Of a DNA stretch of 64,000 nucleotides, positions 17,400 through 27,622 are shown in pieces (the first letter of the stretch is position 1; each line of letters starts with the position of its first letter). Origin of the DNA: JAWPMV01 sp039819665 (GTDB lineage Bacteria; Bacteroidota; Bacteroidia; J057). Below the pieces are notes generated by a model. That model had not been told where the DNA came from and searched no databases. It was given only the letters and a program-made list of their open reading frames with translations. The stretch spans positions 1 through 64,000 of the forward strand of contig JBCBRM010000004.1 in assembly GCA_039819665.1 (NCBI GenBank), read 5' to 3'. The translations under genes were made by a program, and so were the position numbers.

Positions 17400-17429
17400 C
17401 AAATATAGGAAACTTTTCTGATATCCCAA
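17400..17429 (-). promoter_or_regulatory. promoter of the ECF sigma gene
   Basis: On the minus strand TATATTTG (17400-17407) matches TAnnTTTG, and a TTG (17427-17429) lies 19 bases upstream. It fixes the sigma-factor start to ATG 17369. Confidence 0.65.
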
Positions 17430-17544
17430 GCTTTTGTTTAACTTATTTTATTTAATATTAAACAAAATATTTCATCTGCCCAAGGCGCATTAGAGGAAAT
17501 TCATGCAAAAATCTATGTAATTAATTGATTTATAGGCAAAAAGA

Positions 17545-20500
17545 CTATCTGAATAGGGTGATGCTGCCTCCATGTTCTAGTTTTGTGCCATCATTTAGTT
17601 TAGCTTTTAAGGCAAAAGTATAAACACCTTCTGCAGCTGGTCTACCATCTGGACCTCTTCCATCCCATCCGTCCGCGATATTTTCCAGGCGAATCACCAG
17701 TTTTCCAAAGCGATCAAAGATCAACATTTCAAATTCCTGGATGCCTTCCCCGTAGGCATAGAACATATCATTATTGCCATCATCATTGGGGCTGAAAGCG
17801 GATGCAGTAAAGATCATACCGTCTTCAATCACAATTACTGTGATATTCATGGTGTCTGGACATTGGGTAGCTGCATCCATAGCAACCAGACTTACCAGAT
17901 ATTCGCCCGCTTTTTCATAGCTATGCTCAGGATGAATCTCATTAGAAAAAGCACCATCTTCCCCAAAGTCCCAGAAATAGGCATTGCTATTTTCGGATTG
18001 GTTGATAAACTGAATCTGAGCCTCGCTTCTAAATATCGGCTGACTGAGATCAGGTACCGTTAGAAAGTAAGCTTCCGGTCGATCACGACTTTCGATCTGA
18101 ACTTCCAAAGAATCTGTACATCCTAACTCATCAATGGCCTCCACCCAGTAAGTTCTCCCAGTACTTACACCATACAAATTGATGGCTGCCGGACCTGATT
18201 GAATGGGATTGCTGTCCCACACATAGCTGAGCGTCCCACTACCTCCATTTGCCAAAACCCTTGCACTGCCATTTGGCATGCCACAGGAAGCTGCTATTTG
18301 AGAAATCAATTCTATTTGAATCGAATCTCCCTCAATGAGGCTTATTGAATCCTCGGCTACACAGCCATTCGCATCTTCTACAGAAACTCGATAGCTTCCC
18401 ATAGAAAGTTGAGAAATAGCGGCCAAGCTTTCTCCATTAGACCACAGGTATTGATAGGGACTTCTGCCTCCACTTACAAGCACGGATGCACGTCCACTTT
18501 CTCCGCCATAACAAGCAACATCCTCTTTGCTCATATCCAGCAACAACTGAGTAGGCTCACTTATCGTAAAGCTTGAATCTATATTACATCCATTCGCATC
18601 GGAAATCACAACTTGATAAGTTCCGGCAGGCTGTCCTTGCAAGCTATCTCCATTCGTCCCCGTACTCCAATTATATTGATAAGGAGCCGTACCTCCACTA
18701 GCATTTGCCACTGCACCGCCATTACTTTCTCCAAAACACAATACTTCCTGAATATCTAACTGCATAGCTAAAGGCACCGGATCGGGTAAAAAGGCATTGA
18801 GTGTGTCTCTACAATTATTCTGATCACGTACATAAACCTCATAAAAACCCGTAGCCAATCCTGTGAGTCCGGAAGTGGTAAAACTCGGATCGATGGCCCA
18901 CTCATAAAAATAAGGCGCACTTCCTCCACTGACTCCGATAAATATACTTCCATCATCCTCGCCTGGACAACCTGGACGAATCAAGGAATCTATTTGGGTA
19001 AACAAAGCCTCAGGTTCTTCCACAAGCACGTCCAGGCTACCCTGACAAGTTCCATCATCCACGCTCACTTTATAGCTTCCCGCAGAAAGATTCGCCACCG
19101 CAGGCGTAGTTTCCCCCGAATGCTGCCAGAGAAAATTATATCTTCCACTTCCATTTACCCGAACTTCCGCCTGCCCATCCGAAGCTCCATGACAAGTCGG
19201 TTCTATAAGACTTATCACATCGAGTTGAGGGGAAGCTTGATTATTTAGGGAAAAGCTCAGGTTCTCTTCGCAGGTATTGCCATCTACTATCCGTAGGCTA
19301 AAGTTCCCGGCCGACTGATTATATAGGGTATCGGTATTCAGGCTGGGATCATTGTTCCATATAAAGGTATAGGGTGTGGAACCTCCGCTGAGTTCTACCC
19401 ATATCACTCCATTGGCATTTGAGCAGGTCTCATCAAATGCCTGTATGCGTGCCTGTATAGGCTGAGGCTGGCTAATCTGAACACTTGCCGTATCCTGACA
19501 GCCATTAGCATCTGTTACTTCGATCTCATAATTCCCGGCCAATCGATTCAATAGGGTCGGCGTATTGAGGCCCGGATTTTTATTCCATACATAGCTGTAG
19601 GGAGGAGTACCTCCACTTACCAGGGCACTTACTTGCCCATCATTCAAGCCAAAGCAACTCACATCCTGCCCACTTGCTGAAACGTCCAGACTTGGAGGTT
19701 CATTGATTAATAGACTGTCTTCCTTGATACAGCCATTATTATCACTCACTTCCAGATAAAGCATCCCTGCCGGAATATTACTCGCTATATTGCTACTGGA
19801 TGCACCTGCTGACCAGGTAAAGATATAGCCCGGTATCCCGCCACTGATCAGAGCTTCGACTTCTGCATCTGCCAAGCCCTGACAACTAATCGGATTGATG
19901 AGGTTGAGGCTACTGAAAATTTCCGGTGCATCATTAAGACTGATACTATCCACCGTAACACATCCCAGAGAATCCTGAATTTCCACTACATAATCTCCTG
20001 CCACCAATCCACTGATGCTATTTCCTGCATTGCCGATTCCCTGCCAGTTGTAGGTAATGGAGCCAATCCCTCCTGATATAGCCACAGATAGGGCACCATC
20101 ACTTTCCCCAAAACAAGAAATCTCCTGATCAATCTGCATGAGGCTTAATAAAGGACTGTTTTCATTTAGGGAAATCTGAGTGGAATCTTCGCATCCCTGG
20201 CTATCTCTCACTTTTAGCATATGAAGGCCTGCTCCTACCTGAAAGAAAGAAGCTGTATTTCCATAACTGCCTCCATCCAGGGCAAATTGATAAGGAGCAC
20301 TTCCTCCGCTCGCTGATACATGAATTTCTCCGCTAGAATCGCCCGAGCAATCTATATCCAATAAACTATCGACGGAAATCATCAGTTGGGTTGGTTGAAT
20401 TAGGCTAACACTTATGCTATCGACACAACCTATGCTGTCTCGTGCATAAAAGAGATAGATTCCTGCACTTAGTCCATTGAAGGTGCTTTGCGAAGTAAAA

Positions 20501-23500
20501 GTTCCACCATTAAGGGAATAATTATAAGGACTTGGGCCTCCACTTGCCAAAAGTTGTATTTCTCCATTATTTGCTCCAAAGCAAAGAGGATCAATTACGC
20601 TTATGGTATCTACTTGTATGTAGGGGAAAGCGGGATCAACGATCAATAACAGCGTATCATGTTCGCAGCTGATAGCAGTCGGATCCATCGGATAAGCATC
20701 ACAATTATATCCATACAATAGCAGAAGTGTATCTGGGCCACAAAAGGAAACGAGTGCATCTAAATTCAGAGATACGTTTTCCCCTATTTGGAGACTATCC
20801 AATCGCCAAAATCCATTGGAAGAAGGAATAAGGTTTCCTCCCGTAACATATTCCAAAGAAATTTCCTGAGAATTACCGGATACTGAGACAAATCTCATCC
20901 AGGGATAGGCGATGGGATAATTCCCACTCTGATGGATAAGGTTTAGGTTCCACCTCTGACTATCCTGACTTACACTTCTGGGATTTAGTCCTCCATAGCT
21001 CAAAGAAAGCTGTGGAACGAAACTATTGGAGATGGGAATAGAGATGCTGTCGAGTCCGGTGCTTCCATTAAAATTACCACCCCCTGTCTGGCAATTGCCG
21101 GGATATTGATAGGTGCTCCTTAGTATGAGAGAAATATCGGTTCCCGAAGGACAAGTAGAAACACTGCTTTTCTGCAGCCCAAAAATAAATACGATTGAGT
21201 CTCCGCTTATTAGGGTGGAATCAAGGGGCCATTTGTACCAGCTTCCTCCTGTTGCTGATTCTATGGAGGGCATTGTATCTGGAAGCGGATTGTGAATGGT
21301 ATTAAATAGACCTGCTACATAGCTCAGCGTATCAGGGATAAAAATCTCCAGAGAATCTGTTCCGCCTATTGTATCAGTAGCGCTAAAGCTGAATCTCATT
21401 TCATAGAGGTCGCAGGAATACACCTGATTGAGGTTGCTGGAAAGATTTGCCTGATAGGGGGCCAATCCTCCATCTATATAGATAGGTTCCATGATCCGCT
21501 GAATCAACAAGGGATCGCCACAGGGTAGTGCCGCTTGCAAATTCATCAACCAGGTATCTCCTGAAGCAAAGTTACAATTGGGAGCCAGATCAAACCGGAT
21601 ATTGAACTGACGATAGGGAGCTGTAGAACTTGATAAGCCAGCAAGGCCTTCAGCAGCCAGGGTAGAATCATAATTAGCCATGGTAAATCGATAGCCACCA
21701 GCAATAGCTACTGGATCAGCGATTGGCCGGAATCCCGACCCAATCGGGTATTCCAATTCTGCACTTCCTGTGATAAAGTCTAATCCACTATTCGCATGAA
21801 AAATTTCTAATAGTAATTCATCCAGGTTGGCAATTTGGGTACTCAGGATTGCGAGATTATAAGTAATGGGTTCAAATAGAGAGACCGTATCACTCACTGT
21901 GGTATTCAAACTAATCTGTCCATCTGCTGGCTTTGGATCAATGGCCAAATAGAAACTGTCTGTTTGACAAGCAGTAGCTAGACTAGCTGGATAGCCGGCA
22001 CATTCCCAGCCCGTGTAAACAATCAAGGTATCCAGACTACATAGGTCATAAGTCGCATTGATCCTATAATCCTTGCTTGCAGAAGTATTGATGAGCCCCA
22101 ACTCGTAAATCCCATTATTTTGGCTAACAGGATTGCCATTATTGTCCTCCAAATCGACCACCTGTATCTCTCCGGAAGGTGAATAAAATGCCATCCAGGT
22201 ATAAGGGCTATTTGAACTGATGGAATTATTACTTACCTGCATATCCCAACTCACTTCCCTGCGCAATCCATCTTGTGTCGCTGCACTTTGGTTATTGAGG
22301 CTAATATCCGGGGTATTATGGCGGATGGTCGGGAGGTAATTTTTTGGCGTATCATAAGCTTCCAGCCCATTCGCCCAATGAAACCTCCCCTCTACCGGAA
22401 CGTTTACCTGCTGATTGGAAACTGCATCGCATTCCGGAAGCCAGGTAGTAAAAAATTGAAGCTCATAGCCGTCATCCGGATAGATCAGACTTCCATTATT
22501 TACCAATGCCTTTAAGTCAAAAACCAGGGGATTGGCTGTAGGATCAACTGGATCGACATTCATCACCTGTATATAAGGTGTGAAACGGAGTAGAATATTC
22601 GCCCCAACATAATTATAATTAGCTGGAGGGGTAACGATCAAACTATCCGGAAAGGACCAAACCCTATATTCAAAAGGAAACATATCGGTATAGCTTCCTC
22701 CAGTAAACATATTTATGTATGTCCTCGCCTGCGTTTGCTGACAGGATTGGGCAGAGATTTGGGTAACAAAAGAAGTATCTACCATAGGAACCAATTGCAT
22801 CAGTTCTGAGAATTTGGTTCCCTGGCAGGTAAACTTATCTGCATCAGTTGGATTGAGGACATTGCTTAGATACATCTCAACTGGAAAAATCGCTCCTACT
22901 TCTATATTCTGAGGATCTGTGGAGGAAACTACAAAACTTAAATCCAGGCTGATAGAATCTCCCGTTTCCAAACTCAACCCCCCAAAGGCGGCACAAGTTC
23001 CTGCAATAGTCCCTGGAGAATAGTCTATTCGAAATATATCAGTCCCCCCTACAAGGGTTGGAAGAACATTGGTACATGTCAAAGTATTCCCTGTACTTTG
23101 GTCATACATATTGACTGTGCCAGAAATAGGAGTGAGGTACTGAGAGAAAGCCACGGTCATATCCGTATAACCATAGGTGAAGGTTCCGGCTCCATTTACA
23201 AAGCCCTTCATTTGGGCCTGTATGGTATCCCCTAGTCGGGCTCTGTTACTTCTTACGTCTGGACTAAGGACGGTTCCGCCATCTGGAATTCTATTTAAGT
23301 CGCTATCGGGTAGATCGAAATTGGAGCGCTGGAAATCGAACTCCAGAATCTGCATTCCATTACAAGTAGTCACTATACAAGGATCCACGATGACACTTAT
23401 GGTATCGCAAAAAATGGGAATCTCTACCAGAGGACTACATCCTGGGGTAGGTAAGTAGAATATCTCTTTTTGCAAAAACTGGATACTATCTGTAGAAGGA

Positions 23501-25212
23501 CAGCTACAATTTCCACTCAGGTCCAGCTTTATTTCAGAACCATTGATAGAGAAATTTGTAGGGATGCTATCCAATTGGAAAATAGCCTCTACCTGTGTTG
23601 GTGAACTGCTAAAGTTCTCAAGGGGCCAACTGAGATCACCCCCGATATTGGTCCATGCAAAATCAGAACTATTACCGGAAAAGCTTGCTCCACAAGTGGG
23701 CAAGGTATAACGAACCAAATAAGCTCCTCCCTCCGGGAAAATGACTTCTGACTGCTCCATGGTTGTGGTAAAACTCACTTCCTTTCCATCAACCAGGGTA
23801 GGGGGATCAAAATTGCTAACTTGATGCCTTAAAATTCCCGGAAAGCCACCGGTTTGATTGGCGATCACGGTACTACTTCCCACACAGGGTAAATCATAAC
23901 GGGCATTATATCCCCAGGAGCCTTGTCTTATCTCACTTTCTCCACAAATATCCGGTACACAATTGATCATGTCGAAAGCTAGGGTTATACTATCTCCCGG
24001 TAAGAGGAAAGCCACATCTATATAAAAACGATAGGCCAAAGGAAGGCTACATGCATTCCCATAGATATTCATCTCCACATTTCGGGGGCTGATGGGCTGA
24101 AAATTGCCATCGTTGTATCTGATCTCTACAGAAGAACTATCCAGACCATCGTATTTGGTTTCAGGAAATTGACCCGCATAGTAGTTCTTTTTGAGCTCGA
24201 CTTCCAGGTTGCTGAGTGAACCGACTCCTGTGTTGCGGATAACCAGCTCCTTGCGATTGGGCTGATTGTAAAAACAACCAGAAAGGGTATCAGGCCGCGG
24301 TTCAAATTCCAGGCTGGGCTGAAGGTTGCTAACAACTACATCAGCACTCAAACTAAAATCGCTACAATAGACCCCATTACAGCCCCAGCCTGCGCTGACA
24401 TTGGAATTCTTATCTGTACAACCTAAAATTTGAATGTATTCTGTAAGAATTATTGCCCCATCTGAGCTACAAAATTCATCATCACCATCTCCAATTAGGC
24501 TAAAATCAATACCGGTGAAATCATAAAATATAGTATCTCCATTGGTCCAGGTATTTAGTTTTTGTCCTTGGAAATAGACACTATCAATGCTTACATCTGC
24601 TCCATGGGCATCATACCAGTTCAATAGTTTTATACAACCGGAACCAGTACTAAATATGCTGATTTCGCGAGTAACTACTTCACCAGCCACTCCTGAAGGA
24701 GTCGCTCCAGCTGACATACTCAACTGACCATAATCTATGGCTGGGTTGTAGATGGGACTTGCATAGCTTTCGTAGAGCGTTCCATTTTCGAAAACTTCTA
24801 CTGTATTGCTAAAAGATTGACCACTGAGAAAATCCGGTAAGGCGTCACAGCCTGCAAATAGCTGAATTTCAAATTCATAGCTTTCCCTACTATTGATTGC
24901 ACTCCCATCCAAACTTAAAACTTGACCGAGATAAGAATTCTCAACCAGATTGACTGTAGTAGCCGGAAGGTTATTGAGAGAATTTTGGACATAATAAATC
25001 CCATCAGGAAAAGTCAGGCGAACTTCTACCCCTGTAAGATTTGCTGTAAAAGGTCCGATAGAAAAGCTGAAAGTTGCTGAATCGACGCAAACTTCCATAT
25101 CACCCAGGCCAGGCTGAGTACTGGAAATAGCTACTTGTCCATAGGCGGAGGTAGCTCCAAAAAAGAACAATAAAAGGTATAAAAGGGGATAGTGTATCCG
25201 GGAAATACCCAT
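17545..25212 (-). CDS. giant SprB-repeat surface adhesin with T9SS type B sorting domain
   Basis: A 2555-aa secreted protein. The signal peptide ends near SAYG. Residues about 25-1530 are long beta-rich, Asn/Ser-rich modules with many Cys. Residues about 1540-2330 hold eleven SprB-type repeats of about 70-75 aa, each opening like SCFGESDGxxxVxxSGG and containing a Y(x)W/Y strand and a DxxGC block. A PKD-like domain follows (about 2375-2450, FWDFGEDG). The last 95 residues are the gliding-motility-associated C-terminal domain (FSPNDDGNNDMF, FDRFGKLV, GWDGRGPDGRPA, EGVYTF). That domain routes proteins through the type IX system to the cell surface. SprB-like proteins act as moving adhesins in gliding. 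Gliding by this organism is inferred. Confidence 0.93.
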   Translation of the reverse strand: MGISRIHYPLLYLLLFFFGATSAYGQVAISSTQPGLGDMEVCVDSATFSFSIGPFTANLTGVEVRLTFPDGIYYVQNSLNNLPATTVNLVENSYLGQVLSLDGSAINSRESYEFEIQLFAGCDALPDFLSGQSFSNTVEVFENGTLYESYASPIYNPAIDYGQLSMSAGATPSGVAGEVVTREISIFSTGSGCIKLLNWYDAHGADVSIDSVYFQGQKLNTWTNGDTIFYDFTGIDFSLIGDGDDEFCSSDGAIILTEYIQILGCTDKNSNVSAGWGCNGVYCSDFSLSADVVVSNLQPSLEFEPRPDTLSGCFYNQPNRKELVIRNTGVGSLSNLEVELKKNYYAGQFPETKYDGLDSSSVEIRYNDGNFQPISPRNVEMNIYGNACSLPLAYRFYIDVAFLLPGDSITLAFDMINCVPDICGESEIRQGSWGYNARYDLPCVGSSTVIANQTGGFPGILRHQVSNFDPPTLVDGKEVSFTTTMEQSEVIFPEGGAYLVRYTLPTCGASFSGNSSDFAWTNIGGDLSWPLENFSSSPTQVEAIFQLDSIPTNFSINGSEIKLDLSGNCSCPSTDSIQFLQKEIFYLPTPGCSPLVEIPIFCDTISVIVDPCIVTTCNGMQILEFDFQRSNFDLPDSDLNRIPDGGTVLSPDVRSNRARLGDTIQAQMKGFVNGAGTFTYGYTDMTVAFSQYLTPISGTVNMYDQSTGNTLTCTNVLPTLVGGTDIFRIDYSPGTIAGTCAAFGGLSLETGDSISLDLSFVVSSTDPQNIEVGAIFPVEMYLSNVLNPTDADKFTCQGTKFSELMQLVPMVDTSFVTQISAQSCQQTQARTYINMFTGGSYTDMFPFEYRVWSFPDSLIVTPPANYNYVGANILLRFTPYIQVMNVDPVDPTANPLVFDLKALVNNGSLIYPDDGYELQFFTTWLPECDAVSNQQVNVPVEGRFHWANGLEAYDTPKNYLPTIRHNTPDISLNNQSAATQDGLRREVSWDMQVSNNSISSNSPYTWMAFYSPSGEIQVVDLEDNNGNPVSQNNGIYELGLINTSASKDYRINATYDLCSLDTLIVYTGWECAGYPASLATACQTDSFYLAIDPKPADGQISLNTTVSDTVSLFEPITYNLAILSTQIANLDELLLEIFHANSGLDFITGSAELEYPIGSGFRPIADPVAIAGGYRFTMANYDSTLAAEGLAGLSSSTAPYRQFNIRFDLAPNCNFASGDTWLMNLQAALPCGDPLLIQRIMEPIYIDGGLAPYQANLSSNLNQVYSCDLYEMRFSFSATDTIGGTDSLEIFIPDTLSYVAGLFNTIHNPLPDTMPSIESATGGSWYKWPLDSTLISGDSIVFIFGLQKSSVSTCPSGTDISLILRSTYQYPGNCQTGGGNFNGSTGLDSISIPISNSFVPQLSLSYGGLNPRSVSQDSQRWNLNLIHQSGNYPIAYPWMRFVSVSGNSQEISLEYVTGGNLIPSSNGFWRLDSLQIGENVSLNLDALVSFCGPDTLLLLYGYNCDAYPMDPTAISCEHDTLLLIVDPAFPYIQVDTISVIDPLCFGANNGEIQLLASGGPSPYNYSLNGGTFTSQSTFNGLSAGIYLFYARDSIGCVDSISVSLIQPTQLMISVDSLLDIDCSGDSSGEIHVSASGGSAPYQFALDGGSYGNTASFFQVGAGLHMLKVRDSQGCEDSTQISLNENSPLLSLMQIDQEISCFGESDGALSVAISGGIGSITYNWQGIGNAGNSISGLVAGDYVVEIQDSLGCVTVDSISLNDAPEIFSSLNLINPISCQGLADAEVEALISGGIPGYIFTWSAGASSSNIASNIPAGMLYLEVSDNNGCIKEDSLLINEPPSLDVSASGQDVSCFGLNDGQVSALVSGGTPPYSYVWNKNPGLNTPTLLNRLAGNYEIEVTDANGCQDTASVQISQPQPIQARIQAFDETCSNANGVIWVELSGGSTPYTFIWNNDPSLNTDTLYNQSAGNFSLRIVDGNTCEENLSFSLNNQASPQLDVISLIEPTCHGASDGQAEVRVNGSGRYNFLWQHSGETTPAVANLSAGSYKVSVDDGTCQGSLDVLVEEPEALFTQIDSLIRPGCPGEDDGSIFIGVSGGSAPYFYEWAIDPSFTTSGLTGLATGFYEVYVRDQNNCRDTLNAFLPDPVPLAMQLDIQEVLCFGESNGGAVANASGGTAPYQYNWSTGTNGDSLQGQPAGTYQVVISDANGCNIDSSFTISEPTQLLLDMSKEDVACYGGESGRASVLVSGGRSPYQYLWSNGESLAAISQLSMGSYRVSVEDANGCVAEDSISLIEGDSIQIELISQIAASCGMPNGSARVLANGGSGTLSYVWDSNPIQSGPAAINLYGVSTGRTYWVEAIDELGCTDSLEVQIESRDRPEAYFLTVPDLSQPIFRSEAQIQFINQSENSNAYFWDFGEDGAFSNEIHPEHSYEKAGEYLVSLVAMDAATQCPDTMNITVIVIEDGMIFTASAFSPNDDGNNDMFYAYGEGIQEFEMLIFDRFGKLVIRLENIADGWDGRGPDGRPAAEGVYTFALKAKLNDGTKLEHGGSITLFR

Positions 25213-25329
25213 TGGGATATATTTTTTTGTTTGTACTTTATGTCTGTAAAAACAAAAAACCAGCTATAAATACCTACCCCAATCCCTTGGATAGCTTACC
25301 GGGAAAAATTTGAGGCTTTTTTGTCTTGA

Positions 25330-27234
25330 CTAGAGGTTTCTGTTAACCTCCCACCAGGTGCCATCGCCAAGCGACAGTAAGCTAAGGGAACTTCTTTCTT
25401 TTGAACTGAAGGGAGCCTTTAGTTTTAGGTATGCGTTTGAAGGCAGACCGATATATGGATTCTCAAATAATAAGGTGATAACCGTTCCTTTAGGGAATTT
25501 ATCGTCTCCATTCGGGTTGATGCGTGTAATCCCATTATTTCCTTTGATAATAAAAGTGTTTGCTTCTTTGGGTAGAACCAGAATATTATTGTCAGGGACA
25601 TAGACTTCTGCAAGACTTGTAGTCAGGGTTCCATAGACCTGACCTCCGGTAACCGGAAAAGGAGCAGCTTCTGCAGCAGGAAGGGTAAGCCCCCAACTAA
25701 AAGTCGGGCAACTCAGGTAAACAATAGCACTATCGCTCCCGCTACGATTATCAAACATAAATTTTGGTCGGATGTGGTTCTCCGGACTTTCCCCGCGTAA
25801 TCCTATAAAATGCCATTCATTATGAGCAGGATGAGGGAGAGAGGTGATCACCCCACTTTTTGCCAGAAAAGTAGTGTATGCGAAATTTGACTGTTCGGTT
25901 TTCATGTAGGCCCCGAAATTTGCAAAGGATTCTCGCGACAATACCTTCCTTCTTGGCGCATCCGTATCATTTGGGCTCAAGCTAAGCATTTCGCCTGCGG
26001 GAATAGAAATTTTGAGGACACGATGAGCATCGACTACTTCTGGTTCCAGCACCTCTATATGGAAATTACTATGAGAAAACTGCCAATTGGGAATCTCTTG
26101 CCCATGTATCCCCAATAAAGCAGAATTCTTTATAATATTGGTTCCCGGATTTCTGGTGTTGATAGAGTTGCTGGAGGAAAGGTCGAGATGATTATCTCCT
26201 TTATCCAGAATCAATCCCCCCGCAAAGGTTCCATCCACAATAGACTCATGGGTACCGGGAGCAAAATAAAACAAGGGTCGATCTGAAGGCTGTTCGGCTC
26301 CCTCTACTCTAATTCCTCTTGCCACAAATTGCCCTTTTGAAACATATATGTGTGCTGTGGAGGTTTGGTAAGGTTCAATTACCTGCCCCAGAAATTCATT
26401 ATTGTTGCCTCCCTCCAAAAAGATGGCTTTATCATATCCTCCCCCTGATATGATACCTCTCATAAAGGAATTGGAGTTTACAAATCCACGATCCTGTGTT
26501 TTGATGTGTATCCCGATTTTGCAATGCCTGATTCTCACATCATAAAAGGAGCCGTAAGCAATTCCCTTATCATTTTCTGCATAAAAATATAAACCGGTAC
26601 CAGAAGTAAATCCGTAAACTACAACTCGGTTGAAGGTTAAACTTTCCACCAAATCGGTACTTGCGGTTATAGAAATTCCTCCACTTCCATTTCCAAAAGC
26701 ATCTCTTATTGAAAGATCTCGCATTCCCGCAGCATGTCCACTGAAATTCACGGCCCATTCATTTCCCAGATACTGCAAAACAGTCCCTTCGAAAGGGGCG
26801 ATCAGAGGGTTTTTACCTATACCACTTCCGATTACCAATACCCCTGGTGGTATATTGATCGTCGTGTCCAGATTATAAATACCTGGAGGAAAGTAAAGAT
26901 TCATGCCCTTTTCCGAAGCAAAATTGAGGGCAGCCTGTATGCTATCCGAATCATGGGTATTATCATTGGGGATAACCCCATAGTCAGTTACCCATAAGAT
27001 TTGATTTCTTTGCAGAGAAGAAGGAGGTACCCATCTCATTACCCCAAGACTATCAGCTAATAAGATATATCCAGCCTGTGCTCCATCGCGCATCCTGATT
27101 TTCCCATTTACATCAAGCATTTCTGTGGGGGCATCTGTACCGACTCCCAGGCCTTGCGCATATCCTCCTATTGAGACGAGCACAAGCATAGAAAAGACGG
27201 TCAAATGAATAATAAAGAGACAAGGTTTTTTCAT
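25330..27234 (-). CDS. secreted beta-helix protein, pectate-lyase-3 superfamily
   Basis: A 634-aa exported protein. After a signal peptide (ending GGYAQ) comes a short module GLGVGTDAPTEMLDVNGKIR (28-47), a motif common in Bacteroidota surface proteins and like phage tail-spike head regions. From residue 80 the pectate_lyase_3 start is seen (WVTDYGVIPND, DSIQAALNFASEKG, YFPPGIY), leading into a right-handed beta helix to about 370. A C-terminal jelly-roll-like part follows. No sorting domain is evident. It lies 117 bases upstream of the giant adhesin, on the same strand, and may be coexpressed. Binding or cleaving a polysaccharide is likely, but the catalytic residues are not identifiable. 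Confidence 0.8.
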   Translation of the reverse strand: MKKPCLFIIHLTVFSMLVLVSIGGYAQGLGVGTDAPTEMLDVNGKIRMRDGAQAGYILLADSLGVMRWVPPSSLQRNQILWVTDYGVIPNDNTHDSDSIQAALNFASEKGMNLYFPPGIYNLDTTINIPPGVLVIGSGIGKNPLIAPFEGTVLQYLGNEWAVNFSGHAAGMRDLSIRDAFGNGSGGISITASTDLVESLTFNRVVVYGFTSGTGLYFYAENDKGIAYGSFYDVRIRHCKIGIHIKTQDRGFVNSNSFMRGIISGGGYDKAIFLEGGNNNEFLGQVIEPYQTSTAHIYVSKGQFVARGIRVEGAEQPSDRPLFYFAPGTHESIVDGTFAGGLILDKGDNHLDLSSSNSINTRNPGTNIIKNSALLGIHGQEIPNWQFSHSNFHIEVLEPEVVDAHRVLKISIPAGEMLSLSPNDTDAPRRKVLSRESFANFGAYMKTEQSNFAYTTFLAKSGVITSLPHPAHNEWHFIGLRGESPENHIRPKFMFDNRSGSDSAIVYLSCPTFSWGLTLPAAEAAPFPVTGGQVYGTLTTSLAEVYVPDNNILVLPKEANTFIIKGNNGITRINPNGDDKFPKGTVITLLFENPYIGLPSNAYLKLKAPFSSKERSSLSLLSLGDGTWWEVNRNL

Positions 27235-27622
27235 AGCATCCGTTTGAGGTCTATAAAGGTAGGACTCATTTTGTGATATAATCCGAATTTTCGTATTAAA
27301 TTCTTGCCAGGATGAATTTGCTCTTACAATAGGGGATAGTAGTTATTTTATTGAATTTGCATTCAATTTTTAAAGCATAGGTCTTAGCTGGGTGATTTAG
27401 TTTTAAGATATTGATTTTCAGTCGAATATATGCATTTCCTGGAATGCTACTAATGAATAAAGTAAATAAATGTTCAATCTATTTTAAGGAATAATCCCTT
27501 GTAATAAATTATCACTTTTGTTAGCGTGAATTTGAAAAGAGGATCAAATCGCTGAATCTCCTACACAGCTTAGTATTTAGAGCAGGATTCCCCTAATTTT
27601 ATTAGTACGAAAAATCGGATAA
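27235..27622. other. divergent intergenic region
   Basis: 388 AT-rich bases between divergent genes. No ORF, hairpin terminator or consensus -7 box is convincing. TATCACTTTTG near 27508 is the closest to a promoter for the plus-strand gene. Confidence 0.4.

Noticed and set aside
16854..17429. Longer sigma-factor start at TTG 17429
   Set aside because: A consensus -7 promoter box at 17400-17407 lies within the extension, so ATG 17369 is preferred.
25330..27234. Prophage remnant suggested by a tail-spike-like protein
   Set aside because: No other phage gene is near, and the protein has a signal peptide typical of a secreted bacterial protein.
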